From contig JNDT01001781.1 of the NCBI GenBank assembly GCA_000697055.1, positions 1 to 64,000 of the forward strand: a stretch of 64,000 nt of DNA, in the 5' to 3' direction. This DNA comes from Saksenaea vasiformis B4078. Its lineage: Eukaryota; Mucoromycota; Mucoromycetes; Mucorales; Saksenaeaceae. Position 1 is the first letter of the stretch; the number at the start of each line of letters is the position of its first letter. The position numbers and the translations under genes were made by a program. Of the stretch, positions 62,601-64,000 are shown in pieces. A model generated the notes under the pieces. It saw only the letters and a list, made by a program, of their open reading frames with translations. It made no database searches and had not been told where the DNA came from.

Positions 62601-64000
62601 CTTACGCCACGCCGCGTAGATCCAATCAAGGGTACTGTTCCGGGAATCACAAAGCCGGTCGGTGCGCTTGAACCCACATGCTCCGTCAAAGACGCTTTAA
62701 ATTCTTCTGAGAGACCTTTTGCCTTGGGTATATCCTGCAACGACTGGACATATCATCGGTTAGTTAATTGATATGGAAATCAGTTCTTTACTTGTACCTC
62801 TGAGCCGCTATCCTGGGATGGCCTGCCTTCCAGTATAGCTTGAGCTCGAAGTCTATCATAAGCCCGAGAAACTTCGTCTCTACCCAAGAAAAACTGTTCA
62901 ACACTTCCTTCACCTTGGATCGCCTTCTCTGTTGTGTTTGCTTCGGCGGCTGATTGCTGTAATCTTTTCAGTTGTTCATTCATTGCAGATAAATTTGAGT
63001 TGTATTCTTGCTGGACATCCTTAAGCTTTCGCTGAAGCGTCGAAATAGTATGGCGCGATATGCGAAGTAGATCCTCCAATGATTCAGTCTTTTCACGCAA
63101 CTGTCCAACCAATCCATCTATTGCAGCGCGTGAGTAAGCTACCTCTCTTAAAGCAGGTGCATTTATACCTCCTTTTAGGTTGATTTCGAGCTCAAATTCC
63201 TGCTTTTCCTTTATTGCCTTCTCGTACATCTCTTTGGCTTCATTAGCCTCGGCAAGCGCCACCTTCAGCTGATCTTGCTCTGCAAATTTGTCGATTAATG
63301 TAGCTACTGACCATCCAAAACCAGTTGAAAAATCCTCCGAGGAGAGACCTTTGCGGTCAAGGACGATTTGTGTAATCAAATTATCCAAAAGCTGAAAGTA
63401 ACGGACTCTGACAGAACCATTTCAATTCCGCTGTATCGCTGATTTGTTTCACTTACTGAACGTCTCCTTGATCTTGAATCAGCAGCAGATGCTGCAGTGC
63501 GCTTAAAAAGAAATCGTAACTTCGTGTGCCTTCCACTCTGCTAAGAAGCGATTCAAACACGTCTCTGGGATCGTTCATATCATTTAACAGCTTTTCGTTA
63601 TAGATTTCCATAATATCTTCGTAGTCATTATCGCCCGTCTGTTTGTATATAGTGATATGGCGCCTAAGATGTTCGCTGTTGAATTCTTGCATTTTGTCCA
63701 TGATAGCCTGCAGTCCACATGCGTTCAACTGGTTTCTGATAAGCACACGTAGTTCGACATCATCGATCACGCCGAGAATAGAGTTGACAAGCATCATATT
63801 GGATAGCTATAGCAATGTCACGTTACGTTGTCCACGTCCGATGTACTGACTTACAGCATAATCACTTAAATGGTTATCTGGCGCTCCTTGCGATCCAAGC
63901 CGTTTGACATCTTCACTTGCTCCTACGAGACTGCCCATGCGTCCCCTTCCGTCCAATGTTGCGTTAAGGTACTTCAACCAGGCGTCAAACCGTCCATATT
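59694..64000 (-). CDS. Diaphanous-type formin (5' end outside window)
   Basis: Actin nucleator for polarised growth and cytokinesis (Bni1/SepA/For3 group). Exons within the window: 63855-64000 (partial), 63457-63806, 62798-63407, 61366-62743, 61101-61318, 60967-61053, 60846-60914, 60712-60795, 60535-60664, 60184-60482, 59694-60131, all in phase, about 1269 aa. Order: end of the GBD/FH3 armadillo region (YGRFDAWLKYLNATL, SLLSRVEGTRSYDFFLSALQHLLL, NLITQIVLDRKGL), a coiled coil (LREKTESLEDLLRISRHTI), a Ser/Thr-rich linker, an FH1 with at least seven poly-Pro blocks, FH2 starting RALQWTKM and continuing through LSKLKHVPFP, LVLGNFMNG, AFGIRISSINK, and a basic C-terminus with a DAD-like MAEDLLKSI..RRR-type end. 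The Rho-binding N-terminus lies beyond 64000. Confidence 0.95.

Overview
The window is nuclear DNA from a filamentous fungus. The genes are intron-rich, with mostly 45-90 nt GT..AG introns (three splice sites look non-GT). The gene set includes fungus-specific items (DASH subunit Duo1, MTC6, a cerevisin-type subtilase) together with genes typical of early-diverging fungi (a full RalGAP-alpha homologue, a VAMP7 longin SNARE, a PX-domain AGC kinase, a decayed Fanzor/TnpB-like ORF). I read it as Mucoromycota, probably Mucorales; the genus cannot be fixed from the sequence. CDS models below were spliced by hand and every exon chain was checked for re-joining phase. ATG starts were preferred over TTG/GTG starts.

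Layout, left to right. 1-10.3 kb: AT-rich flank, tRNA-Ala(AGC), F-box/RCC1 protein, histone chaperone NAP1 with a MITE-like inverted-repeat element upstream, MTC6-like membrane protein, LAT-type amino-acid permease. 10.3-14.1 kb: gene-poor. 14.1-22.5 kb: dense block with a PPR protein, Duo1, an unknown 153-aa protein, an RMD1/DUF155 protein, a KDM8/JMJD5-like JmjC protein with a suspicious splice donor, and serine palmitoyltransferase LCB2. 22.5-26 kb: gene-poor. 26-45.2 kb: NMN adenylyltransferase, two unknown secreted-type proteins, subtilisin-like protease, PX-AGC kinase, VAMP7-like SNARE, ankyrin protein with a possible antisense gene, MFS sugar transporter, PKA catalytic subunit. 45.2-50.1 kb: decayed intergenic DNA holding a diverged duplicate of the 3' end of the next gene. 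50.1-57.8 kb: a 27-exon RalGAP-alpha homologue. 57.8-59.7 kb: intergenic DNA with a frameshifted Fanzor/TnpB-like remnant. 59.7-64 kb: a diaphanous-type formin whose 5' end lies outside the window.

These are ordinary, independently regulated eukaryotic genes, not an operon. Shared themes are signalling and polarity (PKA, PX-AGC kinase, RalGAP, formin), membrane traffic and lipid synthesis (VAMP7, LCB2), nutrient uptake (two transporters) and chromosome function (NAP1, Duo1, JmjC). No intact selfish element or defence cluster was found. The observations most worth a second look are the Fanzor-like relic, the RalGAP 3' duplication, the non-GT splice donors, the MITE in the NAP1 promoter, and several unknown but well-spliced genes.
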